Notes: generated by a model from the letters alone, not told the origin. Shown: positions 23,030 through 35,064, counted from the first letter of the stretch. The stretch: 64,000 nucleotides of DNA from Platycnemis pennipes (GCA_933228895.1 OW121854.1:51750609-51814608); one strand, 5' to 3'. Numbers and translations: made by a program.

Positions 23030-23650
23030 GATAATGCCGCGCCTCAACTCATGCGGGAAATCCGCACGATTCCGCACTCGGCCGTGCGTGAAGAGCCGAG
23101 TCGTATTTGCGAAAACATCTCCATCCTTCCCGCCCCCTTCGCTCCCTCCCATTATCTCTCTCCATCTCTTTCTCCCTCTTTCTCTCCTTTCCTCCCGTCT
23201 CTTTAATCGGCGTCGCCAGCCGGAAGCGAGTGACGCGAGATTAGCCGCTCCATTCGCTTTGAATACTGATTAGTATTCAAAGAATGGGGCTAGGAGGTAG
23301 GATGGCGCCCAGAAACACATTCGGAGCCTCGTCTTTTATTTTATTTCACGGCGGCTCGTTGGGGATCTCAGGTTGAGCTCCTTGCTTACTCTTTCCCATC
23401 CTTCCCGCCTCTCCCTTCGGGTTCCGTTCTTCGCCTACCATCGCCGCCGCTTGTACTCTCAATGAAGTCAAAAAACGGAACGAGGGAAAAAATGGTTGCC
23501 TTGTCCGTGTAATTTTTTCCCCCTGCGCCGAGCACTTGAGCATTGTCTCCGCCCGTTTCATAGAGGATAGGAGGGATGTAGGGGCCTTGTAGGGAGCCAT
23601 TGACGACCATTAATTTCGGGAATTCTCGCAAAAGGATCCACCTCCGAGCT
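23030..23650. other. CpG- and C-rich block
   Basis: Dense CpGs (ATGCCGCGCC, CACTCGGCCGTGCG) next to a pyrimidine tract of CTCCCTCC/TTTCTCCC type. Frames here are compositional. A regulatory island is possible. Confidence 0.35.
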
Positions 23651-23699
23651 TAGGGAGGACGCGGGGAGAAGTCCCGGAGTGCATGATTAGGGGTTTTAC

Positions 23700-26640
23700 G
23701 GTTAAAATATCGGTTATTAGGGTGTTTGCAATATTTCACCAAATAATGGGTTCATAAAACTGAAATGGCGCGTAAAACTCCGGCTTATGAATGCGCCATG
23801 CGAGGCTCTTCCTCTCTTCGTGATACATATCAAAGGCAGAAGACATTTAAGATTACTCTCGAGGCAAGATGGATTGTTTTCACATGCTGCAACGACTCTG
23901 ATGGGCCCATGAAAGCCATAAACACGGCTGATCATAACGAGTTTCACACCGGAATGGGCTTTGCTTAACACATCCCATTCAGGAGCTAATGCCTTGTGCT
24001 TTTTCTGCGTCGCACGATAGAAAATAAAAGGACAAATATTTTAAAATTGAAAAGTTGTAGAGGCAGAAGATATGAGTGAGTTATCCCTTAAGTGTTGTAT
24101 AAGTCCGTAACCAACAATATAACCGGGCACATACAGTAAACGGGAAGAGAATTAAAACCGAGTCCTATAGATGAAATTCCCTACACTACTCACTTTAGAT
24201 TGCTTGTCAATTTATTAATTAGTTGGCAAGAATAAAAAGAACAAGTTATTACTTTCCAATTCAGTGGACTCTGGGCTGAACCAGAGTCCTCTAGATGGCA
24301 TTATCAAAACTGCCTACCTTATAGTTATTATTTGGCAATCCAGAGGACTCTGGCTTGAACTATACCACCACGACATATAAGTTCGGGATGTTGAATTTTC
24401 TTGGGAATCCCACAAAATCTGCAATACGTGATTTTTATAGGAAAGTAGACATTTCCAGTAAACCTTAGATGTCTCCATTAGTTCTCCCCATGGATCCTGA
24501 ATAAGAGAATACGGAGGCATCCAAGAGTTTTGGTAAATTCCTACCTCGTCAAGCCATCAACTCAACCTGTGTGTCAAAGCTAGGTAATTAATTGTATCCC
24601 ACAGTATAGACAAATTTAGTACACTGAGATGCGAGTACTTTGTTGAAACGGCAATCAGAAAAAACAATCCAGGTAGTTGACATTCCTTCTCTATCTCTCA
24701 ATGACAAACCTAGTTTTGGTGGACTCATCGGAGGTTGGCCAATGTATAATTACAGTCAATTGGTAAAGGAATGTGTTAGCTGAGATAGTAAATGTAAATA
24801 CGGTTAGGGAGTAATTTTGTTTAGGCAGCAAATTGAAGTAATGTTAAATGGCCATAACGGGCAAATTGCAATAGAAGATTTTTCTAACGGTTGAGATAAC
24901 CTTTCCTACCAAACAGAACTTTGATTTACAGCATTGTTTGTTAGTCCGAACCTTTCGCACTACTACTCTGTTTAACTAACTTATTTAATTCGGTCTCTTA
25001 GTCTATGTACCGACTCTCGGTTATGGAAGGGGAAATATAATGGAATAAGGAGCTTCCGAAAGAAAGAGGTACGGGTGTATTTTTAGTTCTTCAAAGGAAG
25101 AACAGTGATTAAGGTTTAAGGTTAAAGTATTGTAAGCAAAATATCAGTTTGAATTAAGTACTGGAAGAATAACTTGTGATGCAGTTGCAATGATTGAAAT
25201 ATTGTTGAAATAAACGCTATTGATCATTTACGCGTGACTTCTTGATACGATAAGACGATTGACAGAGGGAGAGAATAAGGGAGTGGATGAAATTAACAAA
25301 CATGTTGCGGAATATATGAGAAGACCGGAAGGAGTGGAGACAGATCGATAGCTAAAGCGTGCCTCTATAGCTGCAAGTACTGTAGCGAATGGAGAATCTG
25401 TATAGGCGGTAATAGGGAATGGAGTTAGTGGAGGAGTAACAGAGTGTTATTTTAAAACATAGGGAGAGACGTGATTGAATTCTAATTGTTGACGGAATAA
25501 ATACAGATGAAAGTTTATAAAGCCAGTGGGAATGTGAACGATTGGATTTTGGTTGATTACTTAGCCAGTGTGCCAAAAGTGATACCATATGCTTAAATAA
25601 GGTGGTATAAATATACACAGAATGAATACAACCTAAAATTAATCGATATCATTTATAATTTTAGAACAATGGAAATTAACTCTACAAGTAAGAGAGACAA
25701 GACTGGTAAAGATTGCTAATTATCACCATGATATTTAGCAATGTAGATCATCTCTGAAAAAGTTTTTTTTCTATAATTTAAACGGTTATAAAGCACCATT
25801 GTGCGTTAAAATCAAACCTGTTCTTTGTAATAAAATATAAAATTAAAAGCTAAAACTACGGTCTTTAACACATTACGGAATTTTATGTGAATAGGCGAAA
25901 AATAACAAAAGTGGAAATGATTGGGATCTGCTTAAATCTAACTGTATGGAATAATAAAAATCTGCGAACAGAAATATAGTCTAAAAGGTTCAAAGCAGTA
26001 ATTAGACGCTTAATGGCGTACTTCATGGCAGCTACAGCATAAAAAAGTCAAAGAAAACAATGCAAAATGGAGAAATGACTAGGTACTAGGAAAGGTACTA
26101 GGACTAAGTACTAGGAAAAATGGCGGGTAAAACAAGACTTGATTGGATATCTAACGAAAGCATCTGTGGCATATGTAACATGCCTCTTGTAACAGAACGG
26201 AGAAATAAAAAGGAGAAAAGTGAGTGGAACAAGCGTATATATTGACAACATGCGTCAAAGTATCTTAAAGATAGATAGGTTCTTCTATCATACATATAAT
26301 ATTGCATTATATTTCTTCTTGTGTCTGTTCCATGGTCAGGTGTTTAATTCAATACTGAAATATATATTTTCCTCAAATGATGATAGCTATAATGTCTGTT
26401 CTTCAATTATGTGTAAGTCTTATAGAGAAAAAACAGAAATATTCCATCAGTACAATGTTGTCTCATTTTAACAGTTACCAGTAGCAAAACCTCTTCTACT
26501 TATAAAACTACGAGATTCTTAAGATGTGGTTACGATTCAGCAAGCGTTGCTAAAATACATCACAATTCTATGGACCCCACAAACGTAAATAAAAGTACTC
26601 TAATTTTCTGGCTACAAGCTGGCTACTGGCTAGATTGGTT
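23700..26640. other. Unassigned AT-rich sequence
   Basis: No recognised gene or element. A near-palindromic CCAGAGGACTCTGG (about 24,340) and nearby CCAGAGTCCTCT (about 24,283) form a minor local repeat. Short frames here have no domain. Confidence 0.4.
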
Positions 26641-26794
26641 GTGGTATTGGTTTCTCATACCTAGGTTCCGGAATTGAGTTCCGGCAGTGTCAGATTTCTT
26701 AATGGTGTATGGATTTCCACTTGAGCATGGTGAGAATACCAGGTTGTCAATACTACTTTCGATAATAAAACAAGATCGCTCTTTATCCACAAGG

Positions 26795-26852
26795 TTTATG
26801 TCGGTACGACGCGTTTCAACCGTTAGGTCATCATCAGGTGCATGCACATAAA
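26795..26852 (-). ncRNA. Hammerhead-ribozyme-like motif (type I)
   Basis: On the minus strand: CTGATGA (26,837-26,831), a stem II GACC-TAAC-GGTT, GAAAC (26,817-26,813), GC, then GTC (26,810-26,808). Stem I forms between TTTATGT and ACATAAA (7 bp, 26,846-26,852 with 26,795-26,801) with an internal loop and a short proximal helix (C-G, A-U, G-C, one A-C mismatch). One extra T follows the CTGATGA box relative to the textbook core. Helix III is minimal. Similar motifs are known from Penelope-like elements. No coding relic adjoins it. Confidence 0.6.
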
Positions 26853-26942
26853 AGTTCCATCTTGTATTATTATCAATATGTTTACTTTCCACAACATATC
26901 TCCTGCCTCAGTCAATACTTCTTTCATTGGATGGGACGCAAT

Positions 26943-27115
26943 ACAGGTAATCCCTTTACGCATTTCGTTAAGGATGCTGACGCCGGAATATCTCTCTACC
27001 ATTCCATCACTCTCATAATTACTTTATCCCTTATTCAATTTACCCACCTATCCTCAATGGTGCAAATGACCTATATGTTGATTGCCTCTTCTACCGATTG
27101 CAAAAGCTACTGGCC
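26943..27115 (+). repeat. SINE family 2 body and 3' end fragment
   Basis: Shares TTTCGTTAAGGATGCTGACG with the 46.6-kb copy in diverged form, and ACCCACCTATCCTCAATGGT then GCAAATGACCT with the end of the 10.4-kb copy. The head is missing. Confidence 0.65.
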
Positions 27116-27189
27116 AATGTTGTTGGTGTTATCCGTTTTTGAAATCCGTATAGGAATAGATATTGGTATGCATAGGTCATAATGATCGA

Positions 27190-29210
27190 CTGCATTTGGA
27201 CTGCTACAACTGTTTAACGGTGGTGCCGCGAAAGAGCACCTTTATCTAGACGAGGAAAATATTGTTGTCATTGTGACGAGATAGGAGTGCGGGATAATTT
27301 ACATCATCTGAATATCCTGCTGCCTGGACCGCCTCTGGAGTGTGTGGTGATGGATTCATCGATAGTTGAACCGGCTATCGATCGGCATGTACCTAATCGT
27401 CTTCATCACTACGTACATGTACTAATATTTACAAATCGGTGATAGGGGTGAAATAGACCTGTGGGTGGATAAGAACGATTTTAAAAGGGTGGATCTAAAT
27501 TCGAAACAGTGTGGATGAGACTTTTAGCTTTACATACTATTTCCTTGAGCAGTGAACTTCCTCGTGCTGGGAGAGTCGGGAAGAGAACATATTGAATGCA
27601 ATTCTTTTTTGATAAACAGTTATTTGTAGGCTTTATACGCATGACAGGTGGGAAATTGGATCTTTATACTACTCTATATAGGTTTAAGACATGGTGAGAA
27701 TGTTTTATTTCTAGGATTCCATGTTTTTATTCACTGTCAGTGAAATGAATACCGTAACTACTACAATTTGTTACTTTCTCATGTATTATATTGCATCGAT
27801 GTTGTCAAACATCCTAGAAATGCATAACACCCATTCGTCTGAAAAGGACCAGCACTCTCAGGTGTTCGTTTCCAAGCCGCGGATTGTATACAATGAATTA
27901 CACTACCGTGATGTGTGTTGAGTGTCAGTGTGAATAGGTTAAGGAAACATATCTCTCAAATACCAACTTCAAAAGCCGTTATTGAAGACTCAATTACTTA
28001 CAGAAAAAATACGTCGTAGGAAGAACACTTAATGTACTTTCAGAAATATTATTTATGAATCACCTTCGGGCTGGGAAGACAATTTTGAGAATGAAGAGTG
28101 TTAAAGTGATGACATATTTCGTGTGTTCTGATTAAATGTACTTATTTTCCTATCAATTCATTAGCCCTATCAGCCTCTTATTTGGTCCTATTCACCCTTT
28201 CCAGTCGTCGGGCGATTAGGTCCGTGGAGTGATTCTTACACGCATGTTGAAACAAACGATTTTTCTTTTTGTGGTCCTACTCATCCCCTCTACCATACTG
28301 TCAAATAAGAGATAACTACGAATTTCATAAAAAACTGAAAAAATAGAGAATATTTTTTCACTCAACGTGCATGAAATTATTTAAGAAACACTGCCAACAT
28401 ACATTTTATGGGTCATGTAGGCACTTAAATCCACTATCCTAATCTTAAACTTATATCTGGTATATTTCCTTAATCTACAATGAGATGTTACATGTAATGT
28501 GAATGATTGTATTTTCATATCAAAAGTGGTTAATTTGTATAAATATCTTGCTGTAAGGGGTCTTGATTTAGCTATGATCACGAATTTTTCGAGGAAAGAC
28601 CAAATTTTGAAACTGACGGTGATGCCGTCTAATCTTCTATGGCTTTATTAATTATTTCGGTGTTGGAGGAAAACTGGACTGTCCAGTATCTGTACAGAAA
28701 CCTTAGTCTGGTTTGCTGCCTTCATGCTTGAAGGTTATCTTATTCCAATATCTCTAGCATCAAACTTAACCTTACACGATAAATTTTTGTTTACAAATCT
28801 GACAATTCTCCCATTTATTTTAATCAGTATTTATCACCAGAATGCCTGAAGATTACGCACACCATTGGATGCATAAGGTGTCATTTTTGATGGTATTGCT
28901 CAGCAAATGCATTCTTTTTTGTGTTTATTATGTAGTATTTTTATGCGTTTTCATATTTTCACGGGGGATGATGACAATTTTCGGAAAGGGTTATGTTTGG
29001 CAAAAATTACCCTCTCGATATTCTAGAATGGTAGAGCTTCTTGTACAGTGCACGGGCGTCATTTTCAGCAAGATCAAGTATTTTTGAAAATGTATGCCCA
29101 GATCGCCCAGACCAACCCGTATGCAGGATGATTTTACTGTGTATTTTCGAGCCATCCGATGAACAACATCACCGCCATACTTGGTCTCGTTATAAATAAA
29201 CCACTGTTTC
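27190..29210. other. Unassigned AT-rich sequence
   Basis: No recognised gene or element. The short frames at 27,721-29,284 show no motif. Confidence 0.45.
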
Positions 29211-29216
29211 AGGTGT

Positions 29217-29879
29217 CTTCTACATTTGCATCTAAATAATACCTTGCAAGTCACCATAAAAATGTGTGGCAGGGGGGTGAACACTCACCAAACATGCACT
29301 ACATATCATGCATATTGAAATAATTAGTACTTGTATACGTACTGTTCAAAACTACGCTACTTAAAAAAAAGATAAAAATAGCAAAGCATGCATGCAAAAA
29401 CATGCTGTTAGTTGGGTTAGCTTTAAGTCCGTATACAAACATGCAGCTACCAATGTTATCCATTGCTACCCTCGTACTGGATATATTTACCGTTATTCAT
29501 ATCCCTAATAGTACGAGGAAAAAAGGACACTTTGAATCTGTCAGTTCGGCAATCTATTTCTCTAATTTTGTGATTATGGTCTAGTCTATCATAGTAAGTT
29601 GGGGTCCGCAAAATATTTTTAACGTCATCACTGAAAATATGGTCTTGGAGTTTATTTAAGAGATTAAGTCTAAATTTCAACCTGCGATCTGACAATGATT
29701 CCCAATCTAAGTCATTTAATAAACTGGTTACGCTATTAAGGTTATCGAACCGTTCCTTTGCAAATCTTGCCGATCTTCGCTGCACACGTTCAAGTTCATT
29801 ATTTAGACCGATTTCGTAGGGATCCCATACACTGGCAGCATATTCCAAATGAGGTCTAACAAGGGAAAAGTAGCTGATT
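29217..29879 (-). mobile_element. LINE 3' fragment, copy C
   Basis: Best preserved copy of the family: a 130-codon open frame plus 3' UTR. The 3' end has CACATTTTTATGGTGACTTG then CAAGGTATTATTTAGATGC, matching copies A, D and E. The 5' truncation near 29,879 directly abuts the piggyBac pseudogene, so this LINE may have inserted into it or marks a deletion junction. Confidence 0.85.
29456..29875 (-). pseudogene. LINE RT C-terminal domain, open fragment (copy C)
   Basis: Reads YFSLVRPHLEYAASVWDPYE, then LERVQRRSARFAKERFDNL, then LDWESLSDRRLKFRLNLLNK and SFFPRTIRDMN. This is the conserved region after the RT palm in CR1/L2-like elements (LEYAA-VWDP, RRAARF, GW-SL--RR, FFPRT-). The upstream RT, FADD box and endonuclease are absent because of truncation. 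The Met at 29,848 is internal, not a real start. The frame remains open for 130 codons, so this copy is younger than A and B. Confidence 0.85.
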
Positions 29880-29889
29880 TCTCCTAAAT

Positions 29890-30930
29890 AATCGTCACAT
29901 TAACCCAGTAGGTACTCGGACTTCTTTTGACTGACTTTAGTCTTCTTTTGATCTGTACCAATCTCAATATGTGGGTGGAGTGAGCTCAGAAGTACCTTTT
30001 TCTTGATTTTCCCTTTATAAAGTGTGACTGTCAGGTCATCACACTACAAAATGTAAGTGTTATGCAGAGGCAGTTTTGCCTTTTTCACTTCAGCTGGAAC
30101 TTCACGCCCAATGGGATTCAACGTTTCAATAAGACTCGTGCGTTTGGCCTTCATGATGTTCAGACCACCAGTGTGAGTGATGTGAAGATGTTGTCGCAGG
30201 TTACGTTAAACCCCTTGTTGACATATGGGGACATCTACTTCTCATCAACATAATTGCCCAGACGCTGGTCGTCAGCATACATTTCATCTTTGCCAAGGCA
30301 ATGAAACGCATTCACCATGCTTTTGAAGTCTTTGTCAATAGCCAACCGAAACTTGTGTCCATATTTGTCAGGTTTTGTGGACATGAACAGGAGGAACCTG
30401 ACCAGGGCCTTTGAATGGTATAATTGCTCATCAACACTTATGTAAGGCCTTGTTATGCAGCAGGCTTAACAATTTTCAATACATTTGTTCCAAACCTCGG
30501 ACTTATCATTCTGCGAACTTATCATTTTGCAAGCGGTTGGGCATGGTGGACCTGACTTCAAATTGGAAGAACTTCAGAATTTCTTCAAAGCGGTCCCAGG
30601 ACATAGATCTCTGAATGATAGTAAAGACATATTTTGAAGACAAGAGAGCTCTTGGTGGGAAAGAAGGGGCACCAGTCGCTCCCCAGATGATTCAAATTTC
30701 CAAAAAAAGCGTCAAGCTCTTGTATAGGAACTGACCCTGAGTCATTTTGCAATGTTGCTCAAGTCGGTGTCACAGTACATTTCTGAATATGTTTCAGCAT
30801 AATCTCGCTTATTGAATAATAACGCCAGGCACTTTTGGCTGTTTGGTCAATGTAGCGCTTGGCATGAGCGTTGACGCCAGTTGAATCGCCAAACACATTT
30901 TGCCTGGATCGCCTACCTAGCACAGTTCAC
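29890..30930 (-). pseudogene. piggyBac-family transposase pseudogene
   Basis: Minus-strand pieces in order: SMSWDRFEEILKFFQFE; NRLQNDKFAE; DEQLYHSKALVRFLLFMS; TKPDKYGHKFRLAIDKDF; MVNAFHCLGKDEMY; then GFNVTCDNIFTSLTLVV; then YKGKIKKKVLLSSLHPHIEI. They match the family order (SRDRF--ILRF, VDEQL, KP-KYG-KF, AF-YLGKDE, NVTCDNFFTS, TLHP). The first and second catalytic Asp contexts (DEQL, TCDN) remain; the region of the third Asp and the C-terminal Cys domain is lost at the junction with LINE copy C. Multiple stops and frameshifts. The plus-strand frames at 30,062-30,614 are shadows. Confidence 0.85.
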
Positions 30931-31005
30931 AATAAAAACCGCATGTCGTAGCATGTATGGAGGGGAGTAGCGTCCGGCGGGGTACGTGGCTGAAAACAAC
31001 TCTGG

Positions 31006-31360
31006 GCATCCAAGGTAAAAGTACAAATTTCTCCGAAAGAGTGGGAGCTACATGAAATGTTTTGAGGTAATACTCATTACCTGAAGGAAATAAACGTCAC
31101 AAATCAAAAAATATGTTTGAAAAAATTGAGGGAAACAGGTACGTTGAAAAAAACAAAAGGGGTCAAAAATGACCCCTCAGGCATCGAAGGCAAAAGTACA
31201 AATTTCTTCCAAATTTTGGGGGCTGCATGAAATAATTTTTTTTCAGGGAATACTCATTGACTGAAGGGAATAAAAGTCACAAATCAAAAATACGTTTGAA
31301 AATAAAATTGGGGGAAGGCGACATTGAAAAAGCAAAAGGGGTCAAAAATGACCCCTCCGG
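31006..31360 (+). repeat. Two-unit tandem repeat, about 175-179 bp, with palindromes
   Basis: Each unit contains GCATC-AAGG-AAAAGTACAA, CATGAAAT, AATACTCATT-ACTGAAGG, and ends in the palindrome GGGGTCAAAAATGACCCC (31,159-31,176 and 31,338-31,355). The repeat lies just upstream of the minus-strand piggyBac transposase, where that element's 5' subterminal region would be, so it may be part of the transposon end. No TTAA-flanked terminus was confirmed. Confidence 0.7.
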
Positions 31361-31399
31361 GATTCTAGTGTTATTTCTTTCACTAACCCTTCTTCTCAC

Positions 31400-33440
31400 G
31401 GATCCAAAATACTAGGAATTTTATATTCCGCTGATTATCTGTATCCTCAATTTTTAATTTTTCTTTAGGCAATATCAAGCAATGATTGCGATATTACTTT
31501 ACCTCATTAAAGTCTAGACCGCCAGTGCCTTTCATGGCAATGCTTCCATTTTGGATATGCACTTGGATGAGCTGGACATGCGTCCTTTAGCCATTGCTGG
31601 CCATAAATCACGTGTTTATGATCTACATGTGGGGAACAAAAAATGCTATATTCTACCGCAGGGTTATTTATGGATTGGGGAGCCTGAACTGGAAAATAAA
31701 ATCTCTGCTTTAAGAGAATGTAAAGTCCACGCGAGGTAACTCAATGGTGAAGGGTGTGATTCATTGCTGACCTGCTGAGGTTGTCTCGGGTTTCGTTTGC
31801 CCTAAAATCGGTTGAAGAGTTTGATGGATAGGAAAAGAATCTCATGGGATTCGCTCAAACAAACCCCAGAAATGTTTTCATACGCGTCGTAGTAATTTCC
31901 AACCTTTAAAATCCATACCCTCATCTCACTCTGTTGGTCAGGTGTTTGCCCGAAAGTAAATAGTTTGATTTTCATTAACGAGTGCATGATGAAAGCAAAC
32001 ACGTAATGTCGTACTGGAAGTCCAAATACCAATCAAAAAGCTTGGGGATAGTTTGACGTATTTAATGGAACATCTAAGAGTCTTTTAATTCATCCAATCA
32101 TGTGGAAATTACTCTGTGAAATTATTAATTATACGAACTATTTGGCTTATTTTTAAATATTCCCATGAGGCGAATAATAGTACCTATAGATACGATCATT
32201 TGATTATGCATCAAGAATAAAATCAAATACTTCATATTTTATTCAGTGATTAAAAGCATCCTTTTAGTTGGAAATCTGGCTAGACTCATCCAATATATTC
32301 AGTTTTCCGCGCATTCATTTACCTGCTTAAAAGTTCAATTCAGCCGTCGCTCGGGTTTTAAGTTTCTTGAATTGTCGTTTTATTTTATGACAATCAAATG
32401 AAGTGGATCAAGAGAAGTTGGACATTCTATGAATAGTTTGTAGCTAACGGGAGAGAATATATGTATTTTACCCGACCCAAATTACGAAGTACAGGTAAGT
32501 ATCCCCGTTCAAAGGAAAATTTATGCATTACCAACGTGGTCCTAAATTTCTCTAAGACTCGCCTATGTGAAGGTTCGTAAAGTAAATTATAGTTCAGAGG
32601 CATCCAAGATATTTAAGGTAGGGGGCCGTTTCAGTGGCAAAGGAAATGCCTTGGGCCGTCCTTTAAATATATATATAAATATATGATTATTAACATAAAG
32701 ACTAATATTTCATAACCGTATACGATTCTTTTAATCTTTCAAAAAAGATTGGCGACAGAACCTATTAGGCCTAATAGGGCCTTGCTAAACATTCATGCAT
32801 ATCCTTATACAATAAATGTATATGAAGTATTTTTCTTAACTTTTCTTTTGAATGGCCTTTCTTGGACGCACTTAGCCCACAGGCCCGGGTTCAGTACACC
32901 ATATTTGAGTGTTCTTTGATTTGACTTGACCTTTTGTGTGGGCGAAGTAATGCTAACTGTTGCCAAGGAAGATAATCTTGTCGTTTATGGTACTTTTTCT
33001 TGATAAAATTAGGAGACACAATAAAATTATACGTGACATAGTTATTATAATGTATAATATATGTATATAGTATACGTATAGTAAATAATTATATATATGA
33101 GGCAGAATGCTTATTAGAGTCGTGGGATTAAAGGCATGGAGGTCAGATGTGAGGTGGAGGAAAAGGAAGTAGTGGTAGTAGAACTTTTTATGGTGCAATG
33201 GAATGTTTCAACTCCGTTAAAGAAAAAAATGCAATATTAATATGTGAATGTGGACGGCATCAGGTTTGATTGGGAAGTTTATTCTACCGGACAGTTAAGC
33301 TTCCATGGCAGACTTCCTCTGCCTTTTAATTATTTTTAACTACATTTTTCCTTCTGTATTTTCCAGTTTTCTCCAGCCTGTCTTTAGTCTCTCCTTCTAA
33401 ACCGAAGAGAGAGATATATCTCAGCTTAAATATAAGGAGA
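31400..33440. other. Unassigned AT-rich sequence with TA-rich tracts
   Basis: TA-rich simple sequence at about 32,668-32,690 and 33,045-33,100. A weak tRNA-like segment at 31,730-31,805 (GGTAACTCAATGG, then GGGTTTCGTTTGCC) could be a decayed SINE. No gene recognised. Confidence 0.35.
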
Positions 33441-33453
33441 AAGTGGCGAGAGG

Positions 33454-33622
33454 CAATTTAGAGGTGCATTAACAGATTAAACTCATGCTATCTTAGTCAT
33501 GAATCCTAAGATCCTTTTCTCTGTAAACGGTGATATTCCCCGCTTGCTGTATTATCCTGATCCTGGAATAAGGTTTTAAAGTGCTCCTTCTGCTACACTT
33601 ATATCACTGCCTCATTTATCCT
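33454..33622 (+). repeat. Dispersed repeat, copy 1 of 2
   Basis: Shares CAATTTAGAGGTGCATTAAC, AAGATCCTTTT, ATTCCCCGC, GATCCTGGAAT and AAGTGCTCCTTCTGCTACA with 35,441-35,612, same orientation. Family unknown; no inverted ends. Confidence 0.85.
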
Positions 33623-33981
33623 ACCATCCATTCCGTCCAACAGTCATATGATTGACCTCTCTCTTCCTCTCTTTCTTAACTAACTTTGTATTCAAAGGAA
33701 TTAATTGAAGTACTAATGCTGCTGATTTCTTAAGTTATACTTTAGTTTGCGTCCAACGCAGTTTCAAATACCACGAATAAGTAAACGTTCATGTGAAGTG
33801 ATGGTCACATTTGAAGTTAACGGAGCTTTTATAGTATTTCAAGTCCATGTAATAAACCATTCCAGAGTTGATTAAGCGTTTTATATATCAATTCTAACTA
33901 CTCCATATCCGACCTGAACGGTAAACAGATTTAGTCAGTAGCTGTTAGGCAACCTGCTTACTTTTCAAGTAGAATTCAGCT

Positions 33982-34531
33982 CAATGGGGTCGTTATTTGG
34001 GGTCAAAGGAGCTCAATGGGGTCATATTTTATTATTGCCGAATCTTATAGTTTTTAAAATAAAAGGACTCACATTTCTCCGTTTTTCGATCCGTCAATTA
34101 GTTGAGTTATCAGCGGCAAAAAACTGATGTTTTTAACCCCTTCGGAAAAGTGGGCGTGCATTGATCTCTTTCGTCATCCACTTCGTCCAATCATAACTGA
34201 GCCCCCGAGCTTTTTCGCCCTTCCGCAATGAAGACACACAGCTGACTCTGCCAATGGAGCGGTGCGACAGGATCTGTGTGAGCAGACCTTCCGATAACCC
34301 CCCTCCAATTCCCATCCCCCGAAAGCAGTCAAGGAAGGGAGGCCAATGAGGACAATGGTCTGAAAGTAGCTTCTTCGGTTGGAGTCACCTTTCGCTTATT
34401 TTAATTTTTGATTTAAAAGTGAATGGCTCGGGTTTAGAAGATTAATATTTCACTAAAATTCATTTTTCGTTTCCATCTAAGGGTTTTGTGTATAAAATTG
34501 CGGTTTCAGTTCCGAGTAAACGCCCCCATTG
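33982..34531. mobile_element. Non-autonomous TIR element, copy 1
   Basis: About 520-550 bp, homologous throughout to 62,404-62,939 (shared GGAAAAGTGGGCGTG, ACACAGCTGACTCTGCCAAT, GAGCAGACCTTCCGA, TTCCGAGTAAACGCCC). The 3' end, reversed, reads CAATGGGGGCGTTTAC; the left end reads CAATGGGGTC and is duplicated (33,982 and 34,014). No coding sequence. No target duplication was seen, so the superfamily is undetermined. The 60-codon frame at 34,133-34,315 is not conserved as a protein. Confidence 0.8.
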
Positions 34532-34539
34532 GCCAATGA

Positions 34540-34950
34540 GCACTTGTGAACTCCGTCACCGGTGTCTCCGGCGGCCGGCCGGTTTGGCTCAGTGAATTTC
34601 CTTCTGCGGGCCGCGATGCGTCTTTTGTCCGCATCTGCTTGATCGATGACGAGGTTCTTCTGCTTCGCCGCCGAAGCGGTGAGGACTTGCCTCCCCACCT
34701 GCAACCATTAGCCTCCTCATTCCAACCGACTAGCCAGATTGCCGCTCGGCTGTTAATGGACGCTTGCTAGGGAGAGATGGAACGGGTCTGGCACGCAATG
34801 AGCAAAATAGTGGCGTCGAAGAGTAATTGCAGACCTTAATAGCCACGAGGGAGGTACGGTCGTGAAGGATTTCGTCCTTATTCCCATTTTTTTCACCCCT
34901 CGTGACCTACCCTTTTCTCCGCCATCCCTCCCGTCTAGACACATGTGCCC
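34540..34950. other. CpG-rich block
   Basis: High CpG (GGCGGCCGGCCGG, TTCGCCGCCGAAGCGG). Overlapping plus and minus frames are both open but unrecognised. It directly follows the TIR element. Confidence 0.35.
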
Positions 34951-35064
34951 TAGCTGGTATATGGGCAGAAATTAACGCCGGGTATCCTTGACTATTAACG
35001 ATGAGCAATTTTGCCAAATAAGAAGTTGAAAAAGAAATACTGTGACCCCGTATACTAAAATATG

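Noticed and set aside
30062..30614. Plus-strand frames at 30.06-30.61 kb
   Set aside because: Antisense shadows of the piggyBac transposase pseudogene.
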